Assembly (NCBI GenBank): GCA_947168565.1
Contig: CAMVMM010000004.1
Coordinates: 69,867-133,866, forward strand
Length of the DNA: 64,000 bases
Direction of reading: 5' to 3'
DNA from: an uncultured Clostridia bacterium
GTDB taxonomy: Bacteria; Bacillota; Clostridia; Christensenellales; CAG-138
Below the pieces are notes generated by a model, which did not search any database, was not told the origin of the DNA, and was given only the letters and a program-made list of their open reading frames with translations. Each line of letters starts with the position of its first letter. The first letter of the stretch is position 1. Both the position numbers and the translations under genes were made by a program. Shown in pieces: positions 1-8,437 of the stretch.

Positions 1-531
1 CCGCCGCTCGTTTTCGGGGAAGGAATCGGCATAATTCACCGCCTGATCGAAGATCTTTTTCATTGCGGCGCGGTTCCTTTGATCCTTTTGCAGCTCAAGA
101 TCGAATTTTTCAAAGGTTTGATCGCTCCTTATGCCGGAATCCGCAAACGCAACGGTTACGGCAAGCTGCGTTACGCATTTGCATAATTCGCCGTTCACGC
201 GCCCGGTGTCGCGGCATTCGGGGCAGATGCAGTCAAGGTCAAGATAATCCTCGTCAAAGCCGTGCTCTCGAAGCAGCCTGCGATGCTCCGCCGTGCTTTT
301 TTCTATCATGGCCTGCGCCTGCTCGGAAAGAAGCCGGCTGCTTCCCTCGCTCATAGCCTGCCTGCCAAGCTCAAAAGCCCTTGCTTTCGTGCCCTCGTCA
401 AGCGCGCGAAGCTCCGGAATAAGGGCATAAACCTCCCGCTCGCGCTGCCTTCTTATTGCGGCAAGGCGCAGCCTTCTGCCGCTCAATTCATTTTTAAGCG
501 CCGCGTTGAAGGCGGCCGATCTAATTTTCAT
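1..531 (-). CDS. DnaC/DnaI-type helicase loader, N-terminal part (cut by window edge)
   Basis: The frame reads from an ATG at 531 and runs off the left edge, so only about 177 N-terminal residues are present. It starts with an Arg/Glu-rich helical segment, followed near residue 105 by a cysteine cluster (CICPEC, then CKC) like the zinc-binding region between the N-terminal domain and the AAA+ ATPase of DnaC/DnaI-type loaders. The AAA+ part with the Walker motifs would lie outside the window. The start overlaps the end of the upstream dnaD-like gene by 11 bp, which suggests translational coupling. Pairing with a DnaD protein fits a role in loading the replicative helicase. The call rests on context plus the Cys motif. 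Confidence 0.75.
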   Translation of the reverse strand, partial: MKIRSAAFNAALKNELSGRRLRLAAIRRQREREVYALIPELRALDEGTKARAFELGRQAMSEGSSRLLSEQAQAMIEKSTAEHRRLLREHGFDEDYLDLDCICPECRDTGRVNGELCKCVTQLAVTVAFADSGIRSDQTFEKFDLELQKDQRNRAAMKKIFDQAVNYADSFPENERR

Positions 532-1759
532 CGTCGCTGTAAATATCCTCTCCGAAATCTATTCCAAGCGCCTTAAGCTGCTCCTTGGTGTAGTGCTGCT
601 GCTTATAGCCGAGAGCCCTGTTCACCTTTTTGCCCTTTGCGGCGTTTTCGGGCCTTGCCTGCTGCGCGGAGCGATTCTGCGCATCCTCCTTCGCCGCCTT
701 GTAGCTCGCTATGCCGCGCGCGTGCCAATCCGTGATTATGCGCTTCATCTCCGCAAAAGCGGCGGCCTTTTCGGAAGCAAGCTCGGCGGCGTAAAGTATC
801 ATCTCCGGCTCCATGCAGTAGTCCTTCACCCAAAGCTCAAGCTGCGCCCTGTCCTTTGCGGAGGCATTCCTTTTGAGCCCCGCCCGCTTGAAGCACTGTG
901 CGGCAAGGTCAAAAAGCATATCCTGCTCGCGCATAAGAGTGCGCATCTTTTCCTCGCTCACGCCGCCGCTCTCGCGGTAGCTTGAAAGGATCGCATCCAG
1001 ATACTTAAAATTCGGGCGGTCGCTCGAAACAGCGCCCGTGCAGGCAAGCTGTATCGCCTCCTCGGAAAAGCCCCATTCGCGCGTCCATTTATCATACAGC
1101 GCAAGCTCGTCCTCGGTGGGCCTTCTTGAAATGCGCCAGCGCTTCAAAATAACCGACGCCCCTCCGGAAAGCTCCTCCTCGCGCTCAAAGCTTTCCTTCA
1201 CAGCCTCAAGGGTGGTGCAGCCGTCCGCCGCAAGCCGCCTTGCCACGGCGTCCATATAGTTTATATGCACCCTTGCGCCCTTCAGCGCGATGCAGCGGCG
1301 CACTATCTCTATGGCGGCGTCCTCCTCGAAGCGGAAAACCTCTATCCAGTCGTAGATCCGCCTAAGCTCCGCACCCGAAAGGCTGCGCGTGCCAAGCACG
1401 GCGCGAAGCTTTTCTATTAGCGCACCGTAGCGCCTTGATTCGGCGGCGGAAAGCTCATATTCACCCTGCGAAAGCTTCAAAAGCTGCACCGCGATGCTGC
1501 TGTTTTCGCCGCTTATCAGCCTCACCGCGCCCGCGCGCTCAAGCTCCGCGTAGGCAAGCTCTATCTTATCGTCGCTCAGGCAAAGCGCATTGGCAAGCTC
1601 ATCCGCCGTGCCGATGCTCTTGTGCGCAAGCATAAGCGCGTAAAGATAAACCTTCACGGCGTCGCCGGAAAGCGTGCTCAAAAGCTCCAGAATAAAGCGA
1701 TCCTCAACCGGCGTATAGCCGAAAAGGGCGCTGTCCTTGATGATGGCGGTGGTTTTCAT
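521..1759 (-). CDS. DnaD domain protein (primosome / replication initiation)
   Basis: The protein has 412 residues. Two DnaD/DnaB2-type helical domains are visible, at about residues 118-190 (YDWIEVFRFEEDAAIEIV) and 210-280 (YDKWTREWGFSEEAIQLA). A charged linker follows and the tail resembles the C-terminal motif of DnaD proteins (YKQQHYTKEQLKALGIDF). DnaD-family proteins remodel DNA and help recruit the helicase loader at oriC and at restart sites in Firmicutes. The downstream gene, overlapping by 11 bp, is the likely loader. A consensus promoter lies at 1844-1873. The N-terminal 100 residues look like a winged-helix domain, which is an inference. Confidence 0.85.
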   Translation of the reverse strand: MKTTAIIKDSALFGYTPVEDRFILELLSTLSGDAVKVYLYALMLAHKSIGTADELANALCLSDDKIELAYAELERAGAVRLISGENSSIAVQLLKLSQGEYELSAAESRRYGALIEKLRAVLGTRSLSGAELRRIYDWIEVFRFEEDAAIEIVRRCIALKGARVHINYMDAVARRLAADGCTTLEAVKESFEREEELSGGASVILKRWRISRRPTEDELALYDKWTREWGFSEEAIQLACTGAVSSDRPNFKYLDAILSSYRESGGVSEEKMRTLMREQDMLFDLAAQCFKRAGLKRNASAKDRAQLELWVKDYCMEPEMILYAAELASEKAAAFAEMKRIITDWHARGIASYKAAKEDAQNRSAQQARPENAAKGKKVNRALGYKQQHYTKEQLKALGIDFGEDIYSDDEN

Positions 1760-1843
1760 GAGGCCTGTTCCCTGTAATAAAAGCGGTTTTCGTGCGGGAG
1801 GATATGCCGAACCATACGCACCCTCCGCGCTTTTTCGCTCTCG

Positions 1844-1873
1844 ATTCTACCACTTTCCCGCCCCCCGTGTCAA
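1844..1873 (-). promoter_or_regulatory. sigma-A type promoter for dnaD-dnaC
   Basis: On the minus strand TTGACA (1873-1868) and TAGAAT (1849-1844) are separated by 18 bp. The -10 box lies about 85 bp upstream of the dnaD start. Confidence 0.7.
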
Positions 1874-1921
1874 TCCGAAGGGCGGAATAATTCAAACTTG
1901 AATGAAAACGGCAAAAGCTTG

Positions 1922-1958
1922 AAAAAAGCAGGGGCGATCCATCATTGAAAGCCCCTGC
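1922..1958 (-). terminator. rho-independent terminator of the ABC exporter operon
   Basis: A perfect 8-bp stem (GCAGGGGC at 1928-1935, GCCCCTGC at 1951-1958) is followed on the minus strand by six T residues (complement of 1922-1927). It lies about 100 bp beyond the stop codon of the exporter gene ending at 2056. Confidence 0.8.
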
Positions 1959-2031
1959 CGTTGTGTGACGCGCCGTTGTGCGATGCGCCGTTGTGCGATG
2001 CGCCGTTGTGTGACGGCCGTTGTGTGACGCG
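1958..2031. repeat. 15-bp tandem repeat, five copies
   Basis: Five head-to-tail copies of a unit of the form CCGTTGTGYGAYGCG occur at 1958-1972, 1973-1987, 1988-2002, 2003-2016 (one base short) and 2017-2031. They lie in the 3' untranslated stretch between the exporter stop codon and its terminator hairpin. Copies differ mainly by C/T changes at two positions. Confidence 0.9.
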
Positions 2032-2055
2032 CAAAACCGTTTTGCCGCCGCTCGA

Positions 2056-4002
2056 TCAGCTCAGCTCGAACGCGCCTGTGTATAGCTTGTAGTATCTGCC
2101 CTTCTGCGCTATAAGCTCCCTGTGGTCGCCGCGCTCGATTATCCTGCCCTTTTCAAGCACCATTATCGCGTCCGAATTGCGCACGGTGGAGAGGCGGTGC
2201 GCTATCACAAACACCGTTCTGCCGCGCATCAGCTCATCCATGCCGCGCTCTATATGCGCCTCGGTGCGCGTGTCTATGGAGCTGGTCGCCTCATCAAGGA
2301 TCAGCACCGGCGGGTCGGCGATGGCGGCGCGGGCTATCGCTATGAGCTGGCGCTGCCCCTGCGAAAGGTTTTCGCCGTCGTCCACTATCATGGTGTCGTA
2401 TCCGTTCGGAAGATGCATTATGAATGAATGCGCGTTTGCAAGCTTCGCCGCCTTCACGATCTCGTCATCCGTGGCGTCCTTCCTGCCGAAGCGGATATTC
2501 TCGCGCACGGTGCCGGTGAAAAGATGCGTATCCTGAAGCACCATGGCAAGACTTTTCCGCAGATCGTCCTTGGCTATATCGCGTATATTGAAGCCGTCGT
2601 AGGTTATCTCGCCCTGCTGAATGTCGTAGAAGCGGTTAATAAGGTTTGTGATGGTGGTTTTGCCCGCGCCGGTGGAGCCCACGAAGGCTATCTTCTGCCC
2701 GGGCTTGGCGTAAAGGCTGATATCGTCAAGCACGATCTTTTCGCCGTCGTAGCTGAAGGTAACGTCGTTGAACACAACGTGCCCGCGCACCCTCGTTAGC
2801 TCGCCCTCCGGCGTTTTCCATGCCCACACGTCCGTGCGCTCGGAAACCTCCTCAAGCCCGCCCGTGGAGTCAAGCCTTGCGTTCACAAGCTTCACGCTGC
2901 CCTCGTCCGCCTCGGGCTCCTCGTCTATAAGCGCGAATATGCGCTCGGCGCCCGCAAGCGCGGAGAGGATGGAGTTGAACTGCTGGCTCATCATCGTGAT
3001 GGGCTGGGCGAAATTGCGCGTGTACTGAAGGAAGGTAACCAGCGAGCCCACGCTCAGCGTTAAGAGAGCGGGGTAATCGCCCTTAAGCGATGCCACCACC
3101 ATCAGCGCGCCAAGCACGGCGGTTATGGCGTACTGGATGTAGCTTAAATTGCCCATTATCGGCATCAGTATGCTTGCCCAGGTGTTCGCGCCCGCCTCCG
3201 CCTTTCTCAATTCGTCGTTCAGCTTTTTAAAGCGCTCGTTTATTTGCTCCTCGCGGCAGAAAACCTTCACCACCTTCTGCCCCTCGGTCATCTCCTCTAT
3301 GTAGCCGTTCGCAACGCCCAGCGCCGCCTGACGCTTTTTGTAGAATGCGCCGCTGCGCTTGCCGAGAGTTTTCACCACGAATATCATCAGCACAAGCATC
3401 ACCACGGTGATAAGCGTCAGCGCGGGGGAGAGTATCAGCATCATTATAAACACGCTCACCACGCGGAAAAGGCTGTTTATAAGGTTCGGTATGCCCTGCC
3501 CGAGCATCTCGCGCATGCTGTCGGTATCGTTCGTGTATCTGCTCATTATTTCGCCGTGGGTATGGCTGTCGAAATACTTAACGGGCAGACGCTGCATCTT
3601 TTTAAACATCTCAGTGCGGATGTCGTAAAGTATGCCGGTGGAAACCCTCAGCATGAGCCTTGAGTGAATGTAAATGCACACCGCGCCAAGGGCGTACACT
3701 ATGCCCATCTTGATAATTGCAAGCGTGAAGGCGCCCCATTTTTCGCCCGTTGCGCCGAACTTCGCCATCGGAGCAAGGTGATCGTCTATTATGGGCTTGA
3801 GCTGCGCCGTGCCGTAAACGTTCGCCTCGGCAGCGGCAATTATGCAGATCGTAACCAATATAAGCGTCAGCGCGTAGGGCTTGAAGTATTTAAGAAGGCG
3901 CGTGAAGGTCTGCTTCGTGTTCTTGGGCTTGGCAAATTTCGGGCCGCCGCGCATTCCGGGGCCTCTTGCCACCCTTTCGGATGCCTTGGGTGCGCTGCTC
4001 AT
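2056..4002 (-). CDS. ABC exporter half-transporter, consensus ATPase site subunit
   Basis: The protein has 648 residues: an N-terminal six-helix exporter domain at about 40-350 and a nucleotide-binding domain at about 400-648. Visible motifs are Walker A GSTGAGKTT, Q-loop, signature LSQGQRQL, Walker B VLILDEATSS with the catalytic Glu, and the switch His in IAHRLST. It forms a pair with the upstream half-transporter (4-bp ATGA overlap), as in heterodimeric multidrug exporters such as BmrCD or LmrCD. About 35 extra residues with an acidic and Trp-containing stretch sit between the membrane domain and the ATPase. The substrate is unknown; the MarR gene at the head of the operon suggests toxic-compound export (inference). 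Confidence 0.9.
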   Translation of the reverse strand: MSSAPKASERVARGPGMRGGPKFAKPKNTKQTFTRLLKYFKPYALTLILVTICIIAAAEANVYGTAQLKPIIDDHLAPMAKFGATGEKWGAFTLAIIKMGIVYALGAVCIYIHSRLMLRVSTGILYDIRTEMFKKMQRLPVKYFDSHTHGEIMSRYTNDTDSMREMLGQGIPNLINSLFRVVSVFIMMLILSPALTLITVVMLVLMIFVVKTLGKRSGAFYKKRQAALGVANGYIEEMTEGQKVVKVFCREEQINERFKKLNDELRKAEAGANTWASILMPIMGNLSYIQYAITAVLGALMVVASLKGDYPALLTLSVGSLVTFLQYTRNFAQPITMMSQQFNSILSALAGAERIFALIDEEPEADEGSVKLVNARLDSTGGLEEVSERTDVWAWKTPEGELTRVRGHVVFNDVTFSYDGEKIVLDDISLYAKPGQKIAFVGSTGAGKTTITNLINRFYDIQQGEITYDGFNIRDIAKDDLRKSLAMVLQDTHLFTGTVRENIRFGRKDATDDEIVKAAKLANAHSFIMHLPNGYDTMIVDDGENLSQGQRQLIAIARAAIADPPVLILDEATSSIDTRTEAHIERGMDELMRGRTVFVIAHRLSTVRNSDAIMVLEKGRIIERGDHRELIAQKGRYYKLYTGAFELS

Positions 4003-5747
4003 TCCTCCTCGCCTCCTTTCATCTGGGATTCATACACCTCTCGGTAGATCTCGTTCGTTTCGTACAGGTTTTTCGGAGTGTCGAACGCCACGAGCCTGCC
4101 GTCGTCAAGCACCATCACGCGATCGGCGTCCATCACGGAGGCTATGCGCTGCGCTATGATGAAGGTCGTGGTTCCCGCAAGCTCCGTGCGAAGCGCCTTT
4201 CTTATCGCCGCATCCGTCGCCGTGTCGCAGGCGCTTGTGGAGTCGTCCAATATCACCACCTTCGGGCTCTTGAGAAGCGCCCTTGCTATGCAGAGCCTTT
4301 GCTTCTGACCGCCCGAAACGTTCACGCCGCCCTGACCCAGATCGGTCTGATAACCGTTTGGAAAGCTCATTATAAAATCATGCGCACAGGCGGCGCGGCA
4401 GGCGCTCTCCATCTGCTCCCTCGTTGCGTTTTCGTTTCCCCAGCGCAGATTATCCTCTATCGTGCCGCTGAAAAGCAGATTCGTTTGCAGCACCATCGCC
4501 ACGGAGTCGCGCAGGGTGTGCAGCTTGTATTCACGCACGTCGTGACCGCCCACGCGCACGGAGCCGGAAAGCACCTCGTAAAGGCGCGGGATGAGCTGCA
4601 CCAGCGTGGTTTTCGCGGAGCCCGTGCCGCCGATTATGCCTATCGTTTCGCCGGAGCGAACGGAGAAATACACGCCCGTCAGGGTGAGGTTGTCGGGGTT
4701 CTTGGAGTATGAAAAGTTCACGTTTTCAAACTCCACGCTGCCGTCCGAAACGGTGAGAGCGGGGTCGGCATCATCGTCGTTTATATCTATGCGCTCGTCA
4801 AGCACCTCCGCTATGCGCTTTTGGGACGCCCTTGTGATTATGAAGCTCACAAACACCATGGAGAGCATCATCACGCTTGAGAGGATCTGACCGATAAACG
4901 CCAGAAAGCCCGAAAGATCGCCGTATTTCATCTTGCCGCCCACTATGAGCTGACCGCCGAAGAAGCACACGGCGACCATCGCGGCGTAAAAGATGAACTG
5001 GGATATGGGGTTGTTCCATATAACTATGCGCTCGGCGGCAAGCTGCGCCTTTTTGAGCGCGAGCGCCGCGTCCGCAAAGCTCACGTATTCGTCCTCGCCC
5101 TTCACAAATGCCTTCACGACCCTTATTGCAATAAGGTTTTCCTGCACCCTGGAGTTCATAAGGTCGAGCTTTGAAAGCATCTTTTCAAAGAATGGATGCG
5201 CCTTCATCATGATGAGCAGCATTATGCCCGCAAGCAGCGGTATCGTAACGGCGAAAACGAGCGAGAGCCGTGCGTTCACCGCCATTGCGAAAAAGAACGC
5301 CGTAAACATTATTATGAAGTTGCGAACGGTCATCCTTATCAGCATGGTGAAAAGGTTCTGAATGTTCGTAACGTCCGTGGTGAGCCTGGTAACTATGCTT
5401 GCCGTGGAAAAATTATCAACGTTTGCAAAGGAAAAATCCTGCACCTTCGTGAATAGCATATTGCGCAGGTTCGCGGCAAATCCCGTGCCGGCAACGGCGG
5501 CAAGGCGCGCGCAGAGCGCACCGGCAATAAGCGCGAAAACGGCCATAAGCAGCATCAGTGCGCCGTATTTGATTATCAGGTCTATATTCGGGGGCAGGCC
5601 GGGGCCGACGTCTATGCCCTCGTTTATAAGCTTCGTCATAAAGAAGGGGATCATTATCTCAAGCACGCCCTCAAGAATGATCATCAGCGAAGCGCCGACG
5701 GACTGCCATCCGTAGCCGCGCACCGCGGGAAAGAATTTTTTTATCAT
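3999..5747 (-). CDS. ABC exporter half-transporter, degenerate ATPase site subunit
   Basis: The protein has 582 residues with a six-helix exporter domain (about 15-300) and a nucleotide-binding domain. Walker A reads GGTGSAKTT, so the last glycine of GxxGxGK is alanine. The signature is canonical VSGGQKQRL. Walker B is VVILDDSTSA, with Asp in place of the catalytic Glu, and the switch His is Gln (IIAQRIAS). This pattern is typical of the degenerate subunit of heterodimeric exporters, so it should pair with the 648-residue subunit encoded next. It lies 31 bp downstream of marR and is probably transcribed with it. Confidence 0.9.
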   Translation of the reverse strand: MIKKFFPAVRGYGWQSVGASLMIILEGVLEIMIPFFMTKLINEGIDVGPGLPPNIDLIIKYGALMLLMAVFALIAGALCARLAAVAGTGFAANLRNMLFTKVQDFSFANVDNFSTASIVTRLTTDVTNIQNLFTMLIRMTVRNFIIMFTAFFFAMAVNARLSLVFAVTIPLLAGIMLLIMMKAHPFFEKMLSKLDLMNSRVQENLIAIRVVKAFVKGEDEYVSFADAALALKKAQLAAERIVIWNNPISQFIFYAAMVAVCFFGGQLIVGGKMKYGDLSGFLAFIGQILSSVMMLSMVFVSFIITRASQKRIAEVLDERIDINDDDADPALTVSDGSVEFENVNFSYSKNPDNLTLTGVYFSVRSGETIGIIGGTGSAKTTLVQLIPRLYEVLSGSVRVGGHDVREYKLHTLRDSVAMVLQTNLLFSGTIEDNLRWGNENATREQMESACRAACAHDFIMSFPNGYQTDLGQGGVNVSGGQKQRLCIARALLKSPKVVILDDSTSACDTATDAAIRKALRTELAGTTTFIIAQRIASVMDADRVMVLDDGRLVAFDTPKNLYETNEIYREVYESQMKGGEEE

Positions 5748-5778
5748 GCGCTTTCTCCCTGTTTGCTGTTTGCTTTGA

Positions 5779-6354
5779 CTATATTATCGGTTTGGGTCTG
5801 GGTTTGATTTCGGATGCGGCTTCCGATGCGGGCTCCGATGCGGAAGGATCCGCTTCGCCCGCTTTATCCGCTCCGGGCTTATCCACGCTCACAAGCCTTT
5901 TCAGCTCAGCGTTGTCAAGGCTTTCCACCTCGTCCGGCTCAAGATTCTTGATAAGCCTTGATATAAGCTCGTCCGTAAGAAGCCGCTCATCGTCTGAAAA
6001 GCCGTCAAACATCCTTGCCTCAAGCCCGTCGAACACGACGCGGCAATTCCTGGCGGCAAGGCTGCCCTTTTCGGTGATCTGAAGATTGTTTGCCCTCAGA
6101 TTGCCCGCGCAGACCTTTTTTATAACGCAGCCCGAAGCCTCCATGCGCTTTATGCTCTGCGCCACGGAGGCGGGGGAAACCTGCATCTCCTCGGCAACCT
6201 CGGTCTGCGTGCAGCCGTCGTTTTTCTCAATAAATTCAAGCATCCGCATCTGCGACGGCGGAATCAGCTCGTCCCCAAAGGTGCGCAGATACAGCTTTAT
6301 CAGCAGATCCAGCCTGTGCAGCTTTCTGCCGATCCTCGGCCTGTTTTTTTCCAA
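5779..6354 (-). CDS. MarR-family transcriptional regulator
   Basis: The protein has 191 residues. Its winged helix-turn-helix lies at about residues 40-100 (CTQTEVAEEMQVSPASVAQS, then a wing containing GNLRANNLQITEKG). The C-terminal 40 residues are an Ala/Ser/Glu/Pro-rich extension beyond the usual MarR length of about 145. Start is TTG at 6354, behind a GGGAGGG ribosome-binding site. It heads a three-gene unit with the two exporter subunits. Three 15-bp repeats directly below its promoter form a candidate self-operator, so ligand-controlled autorepression of the exporter operon is the likely mode (inference). Confidence 0.88.
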   Translation of the reverse strand: MEKNRPRIGRKLHRLDLLIKLYLRTFGDELIPPSQMRMLEFIEKNDGCTQTEVAEEMQVSPASVAQSIKRMEASGCVIKKVCAGNLRANNLQITEKGSLAARNCRVVFDGLEARMFDGFSDDERLLTDELISRLIKNLEPDEVESLDNAELKRLVSVDKPGADKAGEADPSASEPASEAASEIKPRPKPII

Positions 6355-6411
6355 TTGCTTACCCTCCCTTCAACAGGCAGCTTTGCAGCGCCGATCGCTC
6401 GAACGCCCGAA

Positions 6412-6456
6412 AATCAAGCGTTTAACAATCAAGCGCCTAATAATTAAACGCTTAAC
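6412..6456. promoter_or_regulatory. candidate MarR operator: three 15-bp repeats
   Basis: Three contiguous 15-bp repeats occur at 6412-6426, 6427-6441 and 6442-6456 (AATCAAGCGTTTAAC, AATCAAGCGCCTAAT, AATTAAACGCTTAAC). The outer two contain a perfect 10-bp inverted repeat (AAGCGTTTAA at 6416-6425, TTAAACGCTT at 6444-6453). The block begins immediately after the -10 box of the marR promoter, covering the expected start site, which is where a repressor would act. Confidence 0.65.
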
Positions 6457-6485
6457 ATTCTATTCCCGCGCCGCCGCTTTGTCAA
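6457..6485 (-). promoter_or_regulatory. sigma-A type promoter for marR-exporter operon
   Basis: On the minus strand TTGACA (6485-6480) and TAGAAT (6462-6457) are separated by 17 bp, about 100 bp upstream of the marR start. The gap 6355-6693 otherwise holds the operator repeats and the plus-strand promoter at 6602. Confidence 0.8.
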
Positions 6486-6601
6486 CCGAATATGCGCTCA
6501 ACAGGCAAATATATTGAGCCTGAAAGCCCTCTGCCATAATTCCACCAAAAAACGGCTGATAATTTGTTCCTCCTTCTGACATGAAAACCCATTTAAAAAG
6601 A

Positions 6602-6630
6602 TTGACAAAAAGCCGATATTGCAATAAAAT
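6602..6630 (+). promoter_or_regulatory. sigma-A type promoter for the zinc-ribbon/ABC-2 locus
   Basis: TTGACA (6602-6607), a 17-bp spacer and TAAAAT (6625-6630) lie 64 bp upstream of the ATG at 6694. An AGGAGG ribosome-binding site is at 6681-6686. Confidence 0.8.
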
Positions 6631-6693
6631 ATACGCATGGGAGGATACACAAACTCTATTATTATGATTTAATATGATTTAGGAGGATTTTTT

Positions 6694-8400
6694 ATGAGAA
6701 AATGCAGCAACTGCAATAAGCTTTGCCCGGATTCGGAAAAGTTTTGCCAAACCTGCGGCCTGCCCACCACGGCCGTGGAGGATACCTCCGCGCAGCAGGC
6801 GGCTCCCACAAAAAAGAAAAAAACGGGGCTTATCGTCGGCATTATCGGCGCTATAGCGGCGCTTGCCGCAGCCGCGGCGATCATCTTCATTCCCAAGCGC
6901 GGAAAGCTCGACGTTATGCGCCGCTTCTTCGCCGCGCAGGATGAGTTCATCACAAACGAAAAGCTTGCCGAAAAGGGCCTCACGGTGGACAGCCTGCTCA
7001 GCGGGCAGTACAAGCCGGAGATAAAGAATATCTCCACGGACGCGGAGCTCAAGCTCGATCTCTCCGGCCTCGATCCCAATCTCCTCGATCTTGGCGAGCT
7101 GGGCATTCCCGGAATAGACATCAACGACAAGATCTCCAAGCTCAGCGTGTTTCTTCAGCTTGTGAGCGGTGAAACCGGCTCTCTTACCGGCATACAGCTC
7201 CGCTACAACGGCTCATCGCTGCTCTCCGCCACTCTCGATCAAACCGAAAACGCGGCGGGCGTGTATATTCCGGAGCTTTCCGATAAGCGCTACGAGCTTT
7301 CGCCGGAGCTGCTTGCCAAGCTCATGCAGCAGGGGAATGAGGACGGCTCTCAAAGCGGCGCCTTCGATGTCAAATTCGATAAGGTTGCCGATCTGAAGGC
7401 AAGCTACGAGGCGCTGAAAAAGGATTATCTTGAAATATTCTACAAGGGCTTTGCCACCGAGGATTTCACCCAGAAGGAGGGCGGCGCAAGGCTCGAAGGG
7501 CTGGGCGACGAGCTCAAGGGCTGCACCGAGATCACCTTCGTTCCCAATGCGGAGCGTTTCCCCGCCATGATAGGCGAGATGGCGGAGCGCATCAAAGCCG
7601 ATAAGGCGCTTTCGGATCATCTGCTTTCGCTCATGCAGCATTACCTCGGCGAATCCGCCATGAAGTCGCTGCTCTCCTCCTGCGCCGGAGGGGGCAAGCT
7701 TGAAAACGGCGAAAGGGGTCTTCTGCCCCTCTTTGAAAAGCTTGCCGAAAAGCTCTCGTCAAGCAAGGAGCAGATCGCCAAGGATATCACCGAATCCGGC
7801 TTTACCTGGCGCATTCTGACGGTTGGGGATGAAGCCCCCGCCCAGTACATCAAGTGGAACAAGGGCGAGATAGCTGCGGAAAGCTTCGGTGAAAAGGACT
7901 ATTTCAATTTCACCGAAAACGGCAAAACCGAGCTGAACGTGGTTTCAAGCCTCAATAAGAACGGCGAAAAGAGCGACGGCAGCATCACCGTGCTTTTGAA
8001 CGATAAGGCGGATAAGGTCGTGATAAGCGTTTCCGAGCTGGAGGAAAACAATAAGTCCGGCCTGAACGTTCCCTGCGGCAAATACAGCATCGATTTCTCC
8101 GGCGTCACCACCGAAAAGGGCTTTGAAAACCTCAAGCTTGAGATGAACGTCGTCAGATCCGCAAGCGGCGGCACCGATCACACGCTCTATTTGTACGGCC
8201 TTAATAAGCTTGCGGAGGATGCGCCCGAGCGCATCGGCTTCACCCTTCACACCACCGACACGCCCTCCGCGCTGAAGGCGCCCACCGCCGAAACCGTGAA
8301 GGTGCAGAGCGAGGAGCAGCTGAGCGGCATCGTGGAGGAGCTTTCCGAGCCGCTCCAGGAGGTCGTGACCAGGCTGCTGCTGATGCTCGTCCTCGGCTGA
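6694..8400 (+). CDS. zinc-ribbon single-pass membrane protein, function unknown
   Basis: The protein has 568 residues. A four-cysteine zinc ribbon occupies the first 23 residues (CSNCNKLC, then FCQTCG). A Lys-rich patch leads into one membrane segment at about 47-68 (TGLIVGIIGAIAALAAAAAI). The remaining about 500 residues are mixed and soluble-looking, presumably outside the cell, and end in a short hydrophobic stretch (LLLMLVLG). I do not recognise the outer domain. It has its own promoter and lies 37 bp upstream of an ABC-2 ATPase gene, so it may act with that transporter. Zinc-ribbon plus transmembrane architecture is common in Firmicutes proteins of unknown role. Confidence 0.8.
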   Translation: MRKCSNCNKLCPDSEKFCQTCGLPTTAVEDTSAQQAAPTKKKKTGLIVGIIGAIAALAAAAAIIFIPKRGKLDVMRRFFAAQDEFITNEKLAEKGLTVDSLLSGQYKPEIKNISTDAELKLDLSGLDPNLLDLGELGIPGIDINDKISKLSVFLQLVSGETGSLTGIQLRYNGSSLLSATLDQTENAAGVYIPELSDKRYELSPELLAKLMQQGNEDGSQSGAFDVKFDKVADLKASYEALKKDYLEIFYKGFATEDFTQKEGGARLEGLGDELKGCTEITFVPNAERFPAMIGEMAERIKADKALSDHLLSLMQHYLGESAMKSLLSSCAGGGKLENGERGLLPLFEKLAEKLSSSKEQIAKDITESGFTWRILTVGDEAPAQYIKWNKGEIAAESFGEKDYFNFTENGKTELNVVSSLNKNGEKSDGSITVLLNDKADKVVISVSELEENNKSGLNVPCGKYSIDFSGVTTEKGFENLKLEMNVVRSASGGTDHTLYLYGLNKLAEDAPERIGFTLHTTDTPSALKAPTAETVKVQSEEQLSGIVEELSEPLQEVVTRLLLMLVLG

Positions 8401-8437
8401 CGCTCTTTCTCACAAGGGCCGAACGGATTATGTTTCC

